In this document: positions 42,757 to 43,772 of the stretch, piece by piece
Position numbering within the stretch: the stretch's first letter is position 1
How the letters are laid out: each line of letters begins with the position of its first letter
NCBI GenBank assembly: GCA_016213885.1
Contig: JACQZM010000341.1
Location: 1,546 to 45,317 of the forward strand
Reading direction: 5' to 3'
From: Candidatus Rifleibacteriota bacterium
GTDB taxonomy: Bacteria > Muiribacteriota > UBA6191 > JACPRK01 > JACQZM01
Length of the DNA: 43,772 bases
Made by a program: the position numbers and the translations under genes
The notes under the pieces: model-generated
What the model saw: only the letters and a program-made list of their open reading frames with translations
What the model was told of the DNA's origin: nothing
The model's database searches: none

Positions 42757-42778
42757 AAGCGGCTCGTGGTGGCCGCTT
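42757..42778 (+). terminator. Hairpin after the PilW-like gene
   Basis: 7-bp stem AAGCGGC/GCCGCTT with an 8-base loop, starting at the base after the TGA. No T-tract follows, so it may pause or protect the transcript rather than terminate it. TATAGT at 42788-42793 just downstream could be the -10 of a separate promoter for the next gene, though no good -35 is visible. Confidence 0.45.
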
Positions 42779-42828
42779 CTGATGATGTATAGTGGAGAGT
42801 GTCTCCTCATCACGGGGGCGGTCTCATC

Positions 42829-43620
42829 ATGATGAAGGTGAAGTATCCCTCGAGGGGTCGTGGCCGGGCTCGTGCCGGCCTCACCGTGGTCGAGCAGGTG
42901 CTGCTCATCGCCCTGATCATCCTCCCGATCCTGCTGGTCCTGGTCTTCTTCGGGAAGGACATCAAGAGCTCGGTCTCCTCCGGCTGGTCCAGCGGCCGCA
43001 GCGAGTCGGAGAAGCTGTACAAGCGCGTGGGCCCCACCGGCCTGGGAGGCGTGGAGTCAGGCGGCGGCTCCGGCGAGGGTGGCGCCGGGGGCGGTGGGGG
43101 CGGTGGCGGTGGCGGTGGCGGCTCCGGCTCCGGCGATGGCGGCACCTCCGGCACCTCCGGCTACCAGCCCGACAGGGGGTCCGGTGGGGGCAGCGGGGGC
43201 GGGGGCGCAGGAGGCTCCGGCGGCGGTGGGGGAGGCGGCGGCGGTTTCGGTTCCGGCGGTGACGGCGGTGGCGGGGACCAGTACGCCTCCGCTGGCAGAA
43301 GCGGCACCACGTCGTCGGGCGACCCCCGGAACAAGGGCCCACGCGACAAGAGCGGCGGCCGGGCCTCCGGCAGCGGAGGCGGCGGCGGATCGGGCACGTC
43401 GGGCTATCAGGCCGAGAAGGGCTCCAGTGGCGGCGGTGGCCGGGGCGGAGGCGGCGGCAAAGGCCAGCCCGGCTCCGCGTCCGGCAGGGGAGCCGGCGGC
43501 AACGATCCGGGGACATCCGACAACCTGGGCAACGCCGGCGGCGGCTTCGGCATCGGCTCGTTCTTGATCCTGGCGGCGATCATCGCCGGGGTCATCGCCT
43601 TCGGCAGAACCAGACGCTGA
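42829..43620 (+). CDS. Pilin-like Gly-rich protein with C-terminal membrane anchor
   Basis: 263 residues from ATG 42829; an in-frame GTG at 42799 exists. The start has a basic leader and a prepilin-like site Gly17-Leu18 with TVVE (Glu22 at +5), then QVLLIALIILPILLVLVFFGKDI. About 185 residues follow that are largely Gly and Ser, with two SGTSGYQ repeats (residues 105-113 and 189-194, followed by PDRGS and AEKGS). The C-terminus is GFGIGSFLILAAIIAGVIAF and then GRTRR: glycines, a membrane helix and an Arg-ending tail, the layout of GlyGly-CTERM-type sorting signals. I know no family with a prepilin start and such an end. It is last in the minor-pilin cluster, with a repeat element beginning one base after the stop. 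Confidence 0.7.
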   Translation: MMKVKYPSRGRGRARAGLTVVEQVLLIALIILPILLVLVFFGKDIKSSVSSGWSSGRSESEKLYKRVGPTGLGGVESGGGSGEGGAGGGGGGGGGGGGSGSGDGGTSGTSGYQPDRGSGGGSGGGGAGGSGGGGGGGGGFGSGGDGGGGDQYASAGRSGTTSSGDPRNKGPRDKSGGRASGSGGGGGSGTSGYQAEKGSSGGGGRGGGGGKGQPGSASGRGAGGNDPGTSDNLGNAGGGFGIGSFLILAAIIAGVIAFGRTRR

Positions 43621-43621
43621 A

Positions 43622-43720
43622 GACCCGGCGCCTCGCCGGGTCCGAGTCCCAAGACCCGGCGCCTCGCCGGGTCCGAGTCGCGCCCCCGAGCGCGACCTCG
43701 ATCCGGATCCCCTCCTCTTC
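43622..43720 (-). repeat. Dispersed repeat element, copy 3 (inverted orientation)
   Basis: Two identical 9-bp hairpins GACCCGGCG/CGCCGGGTC at 43622-43642 and 43653-43673, loop CCT on this strand, then the stem GTCGCGC/GCGCGAC (43677-43696) and a single purine-rich unit (read on the minus strand). Same order as copies 1 and 2 but reversed. It begins one base after the TGA of the Gly-rich pilin-like gene, so the hairpins would form in its 3' UTR. The remaining bases to 43772 show nothing recognisable. Confidence 0.9.
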
Positions 43721-43772
43721 CCCTCCCCGCCGACCTCCCTGCTCACCTGGCCCGGGACCCCCCCGTCGTCCG

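Overview
This window is GC-rich chromosomal DNA from a bacterium with an outer membrane: it carries a secretin and type IV pilus / type II secretion parts. Start codons are often GTG or TTG, genes frequently overlap by a few bases, and SD sites of the GAGGAG type are common. No phylogenetic marker here lets me name the phylum. The mixture (long low-complexity inserts in pilus and sigma proteins, a C11 peptidase, an ABC permease-CPBP fusion, two full-length MnmG proteins) would fit a poorly studied lineage. I identified proteins by reading motifs, without database searches.

Layout. 1-5129 (+): end of a secretin gene, a lipoprotein, a PilM-PilN fusion, PilO-like and PilP-like proteins, i.e. the inner-membrane alignment complex of a pilus or pseudopilus. 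5178-7968 (-): a glycosyltransferase followed by a CheB-like protein. 8392-12933 (+): mutS, a CPBP membrane protease and recO. 12907-12966: a cluster of DnaA-box-like sites, next to rsmG. 13130-16287: rsmG, an Hpt protein and a receiver protein (-), and a second CheB (+). 16277-22590 (-): a Fur-family regulator, prepilin peptidase, mnmG copy 2, a GspG-like pseudopilin with an extra C-terminal domain, and mnmG copy 1. 22907-30853 (+): a RocA-type dehydrogenase, then a coupled set of ABC ATPase, ABC permease-CPBP fusion and a giant TPR protein. 30807-38722 (-): a Hanks-type kinase with a broken extracytoplasmic half, a secreted clostripain-like protease, the major sigma factor and a DUF1844 protein. 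38981-43620 (+): a minor-pilin cluster (unknown membrane protein, GspK/PilX-like, PilV-like, PilW-like, and a glycine-rich pilin-like protein).

How they fit together. Three separated blocks supply parts of one pilus or pseudopilus machine: alignment complex and secretin on the left, peptidase and GspG-like subunit in the middle, minor pilins on the right. The motor ATPases and the PilC/GspF platform protein are not in the window. The Hpt, receiver and two CheB proteins suggest a chemosensory or phosphorelay circuit whose kinase lies elsewhere.

Besides genes, the window holds a dispersed repeat family (four sites) made of 42-45 bp direct repeats ending in strong hairpins with 3-nt loops, a 126-bp structured tandem repeat fused into the start of the PilX-like gene, an 18-bp coding repeat in the PilP-like gene, and several good sigma-70-type promoters. 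Two genes look frameshifted and one receptor kinase has an in-frame TGA; these may be assembly errors or real lesions.
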